This document shows positions 1 to 7,410 of a DNA stretch of 11,318 nt, piece by piece. The position numbers and the translations under genes are program-made. The notes under the pieces are model-generated. The model made no database searches and was not told the origin of the DNA. It saw only the letters and a list, made by a program, of their open reading frames with translations. The stretch's first letter is position 1. The number at the start of each line of letters is the position of its first letter. Origin of the DNA: Eshraghiella sp050874365 (GTDB taxonomy: Bacteria; Bacillota; Clostridia; Lachnospirales; Lachnospiraceae); assembly GCA_050874365.1 (NCBI GenBank), contig JBNMKN010000058.1:1-11318 (forward strand). The letters run 5' to 3'.

Positions 1-207
1 GGCTATGGGAACATTGAATCTAGCCGAAAATGCCGACAGGAGATATTTAAGCTTCACAGAGATATTTTCATAAAAGGTTGTTGCAAATATTACATTGGAA
101 AAAAACATAATATTAAGCAATCCGCTGAAAAGCAGAAGTGACGCCAGTATTATTATGTATATCCGTGTATTTATAAACTTAATCCGTATCTTTTTATTTT
201 CTGCCAT
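1..207 (-). CDS. N-terminal part of an unidentified membrane protein (runs off the left edge)
   Basis: An open frame of 69 codons reads leftward from an ATG at 205-207 and leaves the window without a stop. The start is well supported: a GGAGG ribosome binding site lies just upstream (about 213-218) and a good promoter lies at 237-265. The protein starts with a short basic stretch (MAENKKIRIKF), followed by a hydrophobic membrane segment at about residues 17-43 (IYIIILASLLLFSG and onward), then FYENISVKLKYLLSAFSARF. That pattern, a membrane anchor followed by a short amphipathic stretch, is faintly like the N-terminus of clostridial DUF3810 membrane proteins, but too little is visible to assign it. 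It is transcribed divergently from gltB and shares the regulatory region 208-561. Confidence 0.75.
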   Translation of the reverse strand, partial: MAENKKIRIKFINTRIYIIILASLLLFSGLLNIMFFSNVIFATTFYENISVKLKYLLSAFSARFNVPIA

Positions 208-236
208 AAAGCACCTCCGGTTGTCTTTATGATTGT

Positions 237-265
237 ATTTTAAGCCTGAAAACTCTACATTTCAA
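237..265 (-). promoter_or_regulatory. Sigma-A type promoter of the leftward membrane-protein gene
   Basis: On the minus strand, TTGAAA (plus positions 260-265) and TAAAAT (237-242) are separated by exactly 17 bases. This is a near-consensus -35/-10 pair. Transcription would start near 230, giving an untranslated leader of about 22 bases before the ATG at 207. The palindrome at 291-309 sits about 26 bp upstream of the -35 box, where an activator or a shared regulator could bind. Confidence 0.7.
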
Positions 266-290
266 TAAAAACTAATTAAAACAGCCTGTT

Positions 291-309
291 TACTTAATAA
301 TATTAAGTA
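291..309. promoter_or_regulatory. 19-bp palindrome, candidate operator (site 1)
   Basis: TACTTAATAATATTAAGTA is a perfect inverted repeat with 9-bp arms around one central base at 300. It lies between the divergent leftward gene and gltB. A second palindrome with the same core, CTTAATnAnATTAAG, lies at 346-360. Both ends and the A/T-rich middle suit a dimeric helix-turn-helix regulator. The sequence shows the symmetry directly. Its role as a binding site is inferred. Confidence 0.5.
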
Positions 310-345
310 CAAAACGGTCTGACATAATATTTTTAACACCTTGGA

Positions 346-360
346 CTTAATTAAATTAAG
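346..360. promoter_or_regulatory. 15-bp palindrome, candidate operator (site 2)
   Basis: CTTAATTAAATTAAG is a perfect inverted repeat with 7-bp arms around the central base 353. It matches the core of site 1 (293-307) at 13 of 15 positions. The centres are 53 bp apart, close to five helical turns, so both sites would face the same side of the DNA. It lies 37 bp upstream of the candidate gltB -35 box. Confidence 0.5.
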
Positions 361-396
361 AAGATGGGATGAGAGGGACTTAAAACAAGGGATAAA

Positions 397-425
397 TTGA
401 ACATTTAAATAAACTTTTGTTAAAT
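397..425 (+). promoter_or_regulatory. Weak candidate promoter for gltB-gltD
   Basis: TTGAAC (397-402) and TTAAAT (420-425) are separated by 17 bases. Each hexamer is an imperfect match to sigma-A consensus, so the call is tentative. If used, the leader before the gltB ATG is about 130 bases. A-rich hexamers at 446-458 (TAAAAT, TATAAA) are alternative -10 boxes but lack a matching -35 element. A weak promoter would fit activator-dependent control of glutamate synthase. Confidence 0.35.
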
Positions 426-430
426 AAACT
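405..430 (+). repeat. Direct repeat TTAAATAAACT, two copies
   Basis: TTAAATAAACT occurs at 405-415 and again, identically, at 420-430, a spacing of 15 bp. The second copy overlaps the candidate -10 box of the gltB promoter, and the first lies in its spacer. It could be a tandem regulator site or simply low-complexity A/T sequence. Confidence 0.45.
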
Positions 431-561
431 GTCTGAAAATACGTCTAAAATATATAAATGCACAAACTATCTGACAATTTAACAAAATGTTCCTGTTTAC
501 ATTTTCCCCGGCAGGGAGTATAGTGAGAAAAATTAATCATAACGGTGAAAGGAAGTACACG
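426..561 (+). other. gltB leader region
   Basis: This AT-rich stretch lies between the candidate promoter and the gltB start. I see no clear riboswitch, T-box or terminator hairpin in it. The only compact self-complementarity is CCC-GGCA-GGG near 507-516. An in-frame ATG at 487 would extend GltB by 25 residues, but it has no ribosome binding site, so the region is treated as untranslated. Confidence 0.4.
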
Positions 562-3500
562 ATGGATAAACAGAATGAACGTAATACAGGCTTATATAAT
601 AAGTCATTTGAACATGATAACTGTGGTATAGGCGCCATTGTAAATATCAAAGGCATTAAGACACATAAGACTGTTGAAAATGCACTCAGCATAGTTGAAA
701 ATCTTGAGCATCGTGCAGGAAAAGATGCAGAAGGAAAAACTGGTGACGGTGTAGGTATTCTCCTTCAGATTTCCCATAAATTCTTTGAAAAGGCAGCTAA
801 GAGCCTTGGTATTAATATAGGAAAAGAAAGAGAATACGGTGTAGGAATGTTCTTTTTCTCACAGGACGAGTTTAAGAGAAAACAGGCAATGAAGATGTTT
901 GAGATTATTGCCAAAAAAGAAGGACTTGAATTTCTCGGCTGGAGAAAAGTACCTACAAGACCTGAAGTGCTGGGTAAAAAAGCACTTGATGTCATGCCGG
1001 GAATTTACCAGTGTTTCGTAAAGAAACCTGAAGACTGTGAAGCAGGACTTCCTTTCGACAGAAAACTTTACATATTAAGAAAAGTATTTGAACAGAGTAA
1101 CGAAGATACTTATGTTGTATCACTTTCAAGCAGGACAATAGTATACAAAGGAATGTTTCTTGTAGGACAGCTCAGAACATTTTTTGAGGACCTTAACAGT
1201 CCCGATTACGAGTCAGCCATTGCACTTGTCCACTCAAGATTCAGTACGAACACCAATCCAAGCTGGAGGAGAGCACATCCTAACAGATTCATAGTTCATA
1301 ACGGTGAAATCAACACAATAAAAGGTAATGCCGACAAAATGCTTGCAAGAGAAGAAAACATGGAAAGCAAGTATTTCAAGGGCGTAATGCACAAGGTAAT
1401 ACCTGTTGTCAATACAGAGGGTTCCGATTCGGCAATGCTTGACAACACACTTGAATTCCTTGTAATGAGCGGAATGGATTTACCTCTTGCGGTAATGATT
1501 ACAATTCCTGAACCATGGACACACAATAAATTAATCAGCAGGGAAAAGAAAGACTTTTACCAGTATTATGCAACAATGATGGAGCCTTGGGACGGACCTG
1601 CATCAATCCTTTTCTCAGACGGAGATATAATGGGTGCCGTTCTTGACAGAAACGGATTAAGACCATCCCGTTATTATATTACAAAAGACGGCGAACTTAT
1701 TCTTTCATCAGAGGTTGGCGTGCTTGATATCGACCCTGCCAACATTGAAATCAAAGAAAGACTTCACCCGGGCAAAATGCTTCTTGTAGATACGGTTGCA
1801 GGCCGAGTTATTGATGATGAAGAGCTTAAGGAAAAATATGCCAACAGAGAGCCTTACGGTGAATGGCTTGACAATAACCTTATTGAACTTAAAGATTTAA
1901 AGATTCCTAATAAAAAGGTAATTGAATATGAAAAAACAGAGCGTGCAAGACTTCAGAAAGCCTTCGGTTATACATACGAAGATTTCCATTCAAATATCCT
2001 GACAATGGCAAAAAACGGCGGAGAGCCTATCGCAGCCAGGGGTGTTGATACACCGCCTGCACCGATTTCAAAACAGAATCCTTCATTGTTTGAGTATTTC
2101 AAACAGCTTTTTGCACAGGTAACTAATCCTCCTATTGACTCACTCAGGGAGAAAATCGTTACTTCAACTGCAGTATATATAGGAACGGACGGAAATATTC
2201 TTGAGGAAAAAGCGGAAAACTGCCATATGCTCAGAATTAACAATCCTATCCTTACCAATACGGATTTATTAAAGATTAAAAATATGAATAACGAGGGATT
2301 TAAGGTAGCCGAAATTCCTATTACCTATTATAAGAATACATCCCTTGAAAAAGCTATTGAAAGAATGTTCATGGAGGCTGACAGGGCACACAGCGACGGA
2401 GCCAACATTCTTATTCTTACAGACAGGGGCGTGGATGAAAACCATGTGGCAATTCCTTCGCTTCTTGCAGTATCGGCTATGCAGCAGCACCTTGTTGTAA
2501 CCAAGAAAAGAACAAGCGTTGCCATGATTCTTGAAAGCGGTGAGCCAAGAACGGTTCATCATTTTGCGGCACTTTTAGGCTACGGTGCCTGTGCGATTAA
2601 TCCATATCTTGCACAGGATACAATCAAGGAATTAATTAATATCGGACTCCTTGACAAAGATTACTATGCGGCAGTGGATGACTACAACAAAGCAGTTATA
2701 TCCGGAATTACCAAAATTGCGGCTAAAATGGGTATTTCAACAATCCAGTCATATCAGGGCTCAAAGATTTTTGAAGCAATCGGTATTGCACCTGAAGTAA
2801 TTGATAAATATTTTACCGGAACTGTAAGCAGAATCGGTGGAATTACCCTTAAGGATATTGAAAATGACATAAATGCAAGACATTCAAGAGCATTTGACCC
2901 ACTTGGACTTACCTCTGACGAGACCTTTGACAGTGTGGGCAGCCATAAATTAAGAAGCGGAAAAGAGGAACATCTCTACAATCCACAGACAATCCATCTT
3001 TTACAGCTTGCAACAAGAACAGGTGATTACAATACTTTTAAAGAGTATTCAAAACTTATAAATGAAGAAATGGACCCTGTAACAATAAGAGGTCTCATGG
3101 ATTTCAAATTCCCTGAAAAAGGAATTCCTATCGAAGAGGTTGAAAGCGTTGACTCAATCGTAAAAAGATTTAAAACAGGCGCCATGTCTTATGGCTCTAT
3201 TTCAAAAGAAGCCCATGAAACACTTGCCATTGCAATGAATATGCTTCACGGACGTTCAAACAGCGGTGAAGGCGGTGAGAGCATTGACAGACTTACACCT
3301 GGTGCTGACGGACTCAACAGATGTTCGGCAATCAAACAGGTGGCTTCGGGACGTTTTGGCGTAACTTCAAGATATCTTGTAAGTGCCAACGAAATACAGA
3401 TTAAAATGGCACAGGGCGCTAAACCGGGTGAAGGCGGTCATTTACCTGGAAAGAAAGTATATCCTTGGATTGCAAAAACAAGACTTTCAACACCGGGCGT

Positions 3501-5103
3501 AAGCCTTATATCACCACCACCTCATCATGATATTTATTCAATCGAGGATCTTGCGGAACTTATTTATGACCTTAAAAATGCCAATGATAAAGCAAGAATT
3601 TCCGTAAAACTTGTATCGGAAGCAGGCGTAGGAACAATTGCTGCAGGTGTTGCAAAGGCAGGAGCACAGGTAATCCTCATTTCAGGATATGATGGAGGTA
3701 CAGGTGCAGCTCCAAGAACCTCAATTCACAATGCGGGACTTCCTTGGGAACTTGGACTTGCGGAAGCACACCAGACACTTATTATGAACGGTCTCCGTAA
3801 CAAAGTTGTGGTTGAAACAGACGGTAAACTTATGACCGGACGTGACGTAGCCATTGCCTGTCTTTTAGGAGCAGAGGAATTCGGTTTCGCAACAGCACCT
3901 CTTGTAACGCTTGGATGTGTAATGATGAGGGTATGTAACCTTGATACATGTCCTGTGGGAATTGCAACACAGAACCCTGAACTCAGAAAGAGATTTGCGG
4001 GTAAACCTGAATATGTAGTTAATTTTATGAAGTTTATTGCAGAAGAACTTCGTGAATATATGGCAAAACTCGGTGTAAGAACACTTGATGAGATGTGTGG
4101 ACGTTCTGATTTACTTGTCCAGAAAACAGACGAGATAACAGACAGAATAGGCAAAATCGACCTTTCATCAATACTTAACAATCCATTTGCCAACAATGAA
4201 AAAATGGATTATGAACATAAGAACTGGTATGATTTTGGACTTGAAAAGACACTTGATACAACAGTCCTTAAGAAACAGCTTATGCCTGCACTTCAGAAAA
4301 AACAGAAGAGAAGCGTTGAGGTAGATGTAACTAACACAACCAGCAGGGCTTTCGGTACAATGTTCGGTTCTGAAATTACAAGACTTTATGATGATAAACT
4401 TGACGAGGACACATACACAATCAAGTGCCACGGAAACGGCGGACAAAGCTTTGGTGCTTTTATTCCAAAGGGACTTACCATTGAGCTTATCGGAGACTCC
4501 AATGACTACTTCGGTAAAGGTCTTTCAGGCGGTAAACTTGTAGTATATCCACCTGCAGCTTCTACCTTCAAATTTGATGAAAACATTCTTATAGGTAATG
4601 TTGCTTTATATGGTGCTACAAGCGGTGAGGCTTATATAAACGGTGTGGCAGGCGAAAGATTCTGCGTCCGTAACTCAGGTGCCACGGCAGTTGTCGAGGG
4701 TGTCGGTGAACACGGATGTGAATATATGACAGGCGGCTGCGTTGTAGTTCTTGGCAGAACCGGAAAGAACTTTGCAGCAGGTATGAGTGGCGGAACCGCT
4801 TATGTACTTGACGAGGACAACAAGCTTTATCTTAACCTTAATAAAGAGCTTGTAAGTTCAGAGGTTGTTACAGACAAGTACGATGTAATACAGCTTAAAG
4901 AACTTATCCAGAAACATGTTGCATACACCAATTCTGAAAAGGGCAAGAAGATACTTGATAATTTCAGTGAATATCTTCCTAAATTCAAGAAGATTATGCC
5001 ACATGATTACAAGAAGATGTTAAATACAATCGTTCAGATGGAAGAAAAAGGTCTTTCAAGCGAACAGGCACAGATAGAAGCATTTTATGAGATGACTAAA
5101 TAA
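562..5103 (+). CDS. gltB: Glutamate synthase, large (alpha) subunit
   Basis: This is the large subunit of bacterial glutamate synthase (GOGAT), 1513 residues, a normal length for the family. It hydrolyses glutamine, channels the ammonia to 2-oxoglutarate and makes glutamate in the cytoplasm. I place the start at the ATG at 562, which has AAAGGAAG at 548-555. The longer frame from 487 lacks such a site. A 20-residue propeptide then precedes the catalytic Cys21 (HDNCGIGAI), as expected for an Ntn-type class II amidotransferase. Domains in order are: amidotransferase (about 21-420, with HSRFSTNT at 224 and NGEINT at 247), central domain (about 465-765), FMN-binding synthase domain (about 815-1190), and C-terminal GXGXG beta-helix domain (about 1265-1450). 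Cys1119, Cys1125 and Cys1130 form the Cys-X5-Cys-X4-Cys motif of the 3Fe-4S cluster. gltD follows 19 bp downstream. Confidence 0.97.
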   Translation: MDKQNERNTGLYNKSFEHDNCGIGAIVNIKGIKTHKTVENALSIVENLEHRAGKDAEGKTGDGVGILLQISHKFFEKAAKSLGINIGKEREYGVGMFFFSQDEFKRKQAMKMFEIIAKKEGLEFLGWRKVPTRPEVLGKKALDVMPGIYQCFVKKPEDCEAGLPFDRKLYILRKVFEQSNEDTYVVSLSSRTIVYKGMFLVGQLRTFFEDLNSPDYESAIALVHSRFSTNTNPSWRRAHPNRFIVHNGEINTIKGNADKMLAREENMESKYFKGVMHKVIPVVNTEGSDSAMLDNTLEFLVMSGMDLPLAVMITIPEPWTHNKLISREKKDFYQYYATMMEPWDGPASILFSDGDIMGAVLDRNGLRPSRYYITKDGELILSSEVGVLDIDPANIEIKERLHPGKMLLVDTVAGRVIDDEELKEKYANREPYGEWLDNNLIELKDLKIPNKKVIEYEKTERARLQKAFGYTYEDFHSNILTMAKNGGEPIAARGVDTPPAPISKQNPSLFEYFKQLFAQVTNPPIDSLREKIVTSTAVYIGTDGNILEEKAENCHMLRINNPILTNTDLLKIKNMNNEGFKVAEIPITYYKNTSLEKAIERMFMEADRAHSDGANILILTDRGVDENHVAIPSLLAVSAMQQHLVVTKKRTSVAMILESGEPRTVHHFAALLGYGACAINPYLAQDTIKELINIGLLDKDYYAAVDDYNKAVISGITKIAAKMGISTIQSYQGSKIFEAIGIAPEVIDKYFTGTVSRIGGITLKDIENDINARHSRAFDPLGLTSDETFDSVGSHKLRSGKEEHLYNPQTIHLLQLATRTGDYNTFKEYSKLINEEMDPVTIRGLMDFKFPEKGIPIEEVESVDSIVKRFKTGAMSYGSISKEAHETLAIAMNMLHGRSNSGEGGESIDRLTPGADGLNRCSAIKQVASGRFGVTSRYLVSANEIQIKMAQGAKPGEGGHLPGKKVYPWIAKTRLSTPGVSLISPPPHHDIYSIEDLAELIYDLKNANDKARISVKLVSEAGVGTIAAGVAKAGAQVILISGYDGGTGAAPRTSIHNAGLPWELGLAEAHQTLIMNGLRNKVVVETDGKLMTGRDVAIACLLGAEEFGFATAPLVTLGCVMMRVCNLDTCPVGIATQNPELRKRFAGKPEYVVNFMKFIAEELREYMAKLGVRTLDEMCGRSDLLVQKTDEITDRIGKIDLSSILNNPFANNEKMDYEHKNWYDFGLEKTLDTTVLKKQLMPALQKKQKRSVEVDVTNTTSRAFGTMFGSEITRLYDDKLDEDTYTIKCHGNGGQSFGAFIPKGLTIELIGDSNDYFGKGLSGGKLVVYPPAASTFKFDENILIGNVALYGATSGEAYINGVAGERFCVRNSGATAVVEGVGEHGCEYMTGGCVVVLGRTGKNFAAGMSGGTAYVLDEDNKLYLNLNKELVSSEVVTDKYDVIQLKELIQKHVAYTNSEKGKKILDNFSEYLPKFKKIMPHDYKKMLNTIVQMEEKGLSSEQAQIEAFYEMTK

Positions 5104-5122
5104 ACAGGAAGGAGTAATCAAA

Positions 5123-6610
5123 ATGGGAAAACCAACAGGATTTATGGAATATAACAGAGTCGACAGCGAGGCTTTAGACCCAAAAGAGAGAATTAAGAAT
5201 TTTAATGAATTTCATACACCGCTTTCACCTGAAAAACAGCGTACACAGGCTGCACGTTGTATGGATTGCGGAGTTCCTTTCTGCCAGTCGGGAAAAATGC
5301 TCAAAGGAATGATGTCGGGTTGTCCTTTGAACAATCTTATTCCTGAATGGAATGAACTATTATACCTTGGAAATTACAAAAGAGCATATCATCGTCTTGC
5401 CAAAACAAGTAATTTTCCTGAATTTACTTCAAGGGTATGTCCGGGACTTTGTGAAAAAGCCTGTACATGTGGCTTGAACGGTGACGCAGTTACCACAAAG
5501 GAAAACGAAAAGACAATTATTGAATATGCTTTTGAACATGGTTACGTTAAGCCTAAAATCCCTGCTGTACGCACGGGAAAAAAGGTTGCCGTAATCGGTT
5601 CCGGTCCATCCGGACTTGCGGCAGCGGACCTTCTTAACATGAGAGGCCATAATGTTACGGTTTACGAAAAATCAGACAGACCGGGCGGACTTCTGATGTA
5701 CGGAATCCCTAACATGAAGCTTGAAAAACATGTAATTGACAGACGTATCAATTTAATGAAGGAAGAGGGCATTGAGTTCGTAACAGGTGTGAATGTGGGA
5801 GCAGACATTAAAGCCAACAAACTTTTAAAGGAATACGATGTGGTTATTCTTGCCTGCGGTGCCGGCAATCCTAGAGACATAAAGGCAGAGGGCAGGGATG
5901 CAGAGGGCATATATTTTGCAGTGGATTACCTTAAATCCGTAACCAAGAGCCTTCTTGACTCTGACTTCAAAGACAAAAAATATATTGACCCTAAGGGCAA
6001 AAATGTTGTTGTAATCGGTGGCGGTGACACAGGAAATGACTGTGTCGGTACATCAATAAGACTTGGCTGCAAATCAATCACACAGCTTGAAATGATGCCA
6101 AAAGCCCCTGATTTCAGAACTGCTGACAATCCATGGCCACAGTGGCCAAAGGTCTGCAAGACAGACTACGGTCAGGAGGAAGCCATTGCTGTTTTCGGTC
6201 ATGACCCAAGAATATACCAGACAACAGTCAAGGAATTTGTTAAGGATAAAAACGGAAACCTTTCAAAACTCATCTGTGTAAAACTTGAATCCAAAAAGGA
6301 TGAAAAAACAGGCAGAATGATGATGGCAGAGGTTGCGGGCAGCGAATTTGAGCTTCCTTGTGAAATGGTTCTTATTGCAGCAGGCTTCTTAGGCTCACAG
6401 AAATATGTTACCGATGCGTTTGGCGTTGAGGTTGACGGCAGAACCAACGTTAAGACCGCACCTGATTCTTTTGCTACCAATGTACCTAAAGTATTTACGG
6501 CAGGTGACATGCACATCGGACAGTCCCTTGTAGTCCGTGCAATCAGACAGGGACGTGACGTTGCAAGGGAAGTTGACAAATACCTTATGGGATATACCAA
6601 TCTTGAATAA
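5123..6610 (+). CDS. gltD: Glutamate synthase, small (beta) subunit
   Basis: This 495-residue flavoprotein takes electrons from NAD(P)H and passes them through FAD and iron-sulfur clusters to the large subunit. The N-terminus carries eight cysteines in two groups, Cys46, 49, 54, 67 and Cys106, 110, 114, 116, the pattern of the family's two 4Fe-4S clusters. The FAD-binding Rossmann motif is VIGSGPSGLAAA at about 157-168. The pyridine-nucleotide motif is VIGGGDTGNDC near 295-305. The C-terminal FAD element reads VFTAGDMHIGQSLVVRAI. Full-length GltD proteins are usually 450-500 residues, so this one is complete. GGAAGGAG at 5107-5114 sets the start. The 19-bp gap after gltB indicates one transcript, ended by the hairpin at 6633-6669. 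The same fold occurs in NfnB and dihydropyrimidine dehydrogenase N-terminal regions, but the adjacent gltB settles the assignment. Confidence 0.95.
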   Translation: MGKPTGFMEYNRVDSEALDPKERIKNFNEFHTPLSPEKQRTQAARCMDCGVPFCQSGKMLKGMMSGCPLNNLIPEWNELLYLGNYKRAYHRLAKTSNFPEFTSRVCPGLCEKACTCGLNGDAVTTKENEKTIIEYAFEHGYVKPKIPAVRTGKKVAVIGSGPSGLAAADLLNMRGHNVTVYEKSDRPGGLLMYGIPNMKLEKHVIDRRINLMKEEGIEFVTGVNVGADIKANKLLKEYDVVILACGAGNPRDIKAEGRDAEGIYFAVDYLKSVTKSLLDSDFKDKKYIDPKGKNVVVIGGGDTGNDCVGTSIRLGCKSITQLEMMPKAPDFRTADNPWPQWPKVCKTDYGQEEAIAVFGHDPRIYQTTVKEFVKDKNGNLSKLICVKLESKKDEKTGRMMMAEVAGSEFELPCEMVLIAAGFLGSQKYVTDAFGVEVDGRTNVKTAPDSFATNVPKVFTAGDMHIGQSLVVRAIRQGRDVAREVDKYLMGYTNLE

Positions 6611-6632
6611 AACAAAACTTTCTTGAAATTTG

Positions 6633-6669
6633 GCGCAATATTCACATTCGTGGATATTGCGCTTTTTTT
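6633..6669 (+). terminator. Strong intrinsic terminator of gltB-gltD
   Basis: GCGCAATATTCAC (6633-6645) pairs with GTGGATATTGCGC (6650-6662) over 13 positions with a single G-T wobble and a 4-base loop (ATTC). Seven T residues follow at 6663-6669. It begins 22 bp after the gltD stop codon. There is no comparable T-run on the other side, so it acts mainly in the rightward direction. Confidence 0.93.
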
Positions 6670-6773
6670 GCGTGGTGGGGTGGAAGAGGCATTTACGGGA
6701 GAAAGCAGGGATGCTTGTGGGAGGTGGGAATTGTGTTTATGGAGGCGGGATATGCTTTAGTGGAGGGGCGATT
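6670..6773 (+). other. G-rich non-coding segment with possible G-quadruplex
   Basis: The plus strand is strongly G-rich and poor in C immediately after the terminator. Four GGG tracts at 6697-6699, 6708-6710, 6719-6721 and 6726-6728 are separated by 8, 8 and 4 bases, which could fold as a three-layer G-quadruplex with slightly long loops. A two-layer candidate lies at 6674-6689. The motif ATTGTGTTTATG occurs at 6730-6741 and again at 6771-6782. No gene is visible. Confidence 0.4.
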
Positions 6774-6893
6774 GTGTTTATGTGAGTGAAGCGGGACGTC
6801 TACAAGAAAGCAGGATAGCTTAGACCTTAGATTTATCAGTGTTTATGTGAGTGAAGCGGGGTGTCTACCCATATGTTTACAGTTGGGGGAATT
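6774..6893 (+). repeat. Diverged upstream copies of the tandem array, with a 22-bp direct repeat
   Basis: A 22-bp sequence starting GTGTTTATGTGAGTG and ending GAAGCGGG is present identically at 6774-6795 and 6839-6860, a spacing of 65 bp. Each copy is followed by GTCTAC, giving TCTAC at 6799 and 6864. These fall in register with the TCTAC element of the 64-bp units downstream (6926, 6990, 7054 and so on). This suggests an older, degraded part of the same array that carries a different filler sequence. No coding frame is evident. Confidence 0.6.
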
Positions 6894-7410
6894 GGTAGAA
6901 AAAGCAAGCAGAGCGAGGGACGAGTTCTACATAGAAGTGCTTGAAATGAGCAAAGAGGTAGAAAAACTTAAGCTGAGTAGGAGTCGAGTTCTGCCTAAAG
7001 GTGCTTGAAATGAGGAAAAAGGTAGAGAAACTCAAGCTGAGTAAGAGTCGAGGTCTACCCAGAAGTGATTGAAATGGGGAAAGGGGTAGAGAAAAACAGG
7101 ATGACGGAGGGGAGAATTCTACCTGGATGTGCCTGAAACGAGGAAAGGGGTAGAAAAATGCAAGTTGGGAGAGAGGAGAATTCTACCTGGATATGCCTGA
7201 AACGAGGAAAGGGGTAGAAAAACGCAAGTTGGGAGAGAGGCGAGTTCTACCTGAAGATGCTTGAAATGAGCAAAAGGATAGAAAAAAGCAAGCAGGATAA
7301 GAGTCGAGTTCTACCTAGAAGCATTTGAAATGAGGAAAAGGGTAGAAAACCACAAGCAGAGCGAGCTGTGAGTTCTACCCGGAAACATCTGAAATTAACA
7401 AATAGGTAGA
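6894..7410 (+). repeat. Tandem array: eight contiguous 64-bp units plus the start of a ninth
   Basis: Units begin at 6894, 6957, 7021, 7085, 7149, 7213, 7277 and 7341, with GGTAGAA again at 7405. The period is 63 once and 64 seven times. A typical unit starts GGTAGAAAAA, has a purine-rich middle ending in GAG, then TTCTACC, then a segment containing TGAAA that is present in all eight copies and usually reads TTGAAATGAGG or CTGAAACGAGG. GGTAGAA and its exact reverse complement TTCTACC alternate every 32 bp (31 in the first unit). Copies differ by substitutions but hardly in length. The 64-bp period is not a multiple of three and stops occur in the frames, so it is not a protein repeat. There are no separate spacers, so it is not CRISPR. 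I do not recognise the family. Its function is unknown. Confidence 0.92.

Noticed and set aside
487..561. 25-residue N-terminal extension of GltB
   Set aside because: The ATG at 487 has no ribosome binding site. The ATG at 562 has one and gives a propeptide of 20 residues before the catalytic cysteine.
426..561. Riboswitch or T-box in front of gltB
   Set aside because: No T-box core, specifier stem, terminator or recognisable riboswitch element is visible.
3726..4196. Leftward 156-residue open frame inside gltB
   Set aside because: It lies antisense to the conserved FMN and iron-sulfur part of GltB, has no family resemblance, and is explained by codon use of the real gene.
6894..7410. CRISPR array
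   Set aside because: The whole 64-bp unit repeats contiguously. There are no short conserved repeats separated by unique spacers, and no cas genes are nearby.
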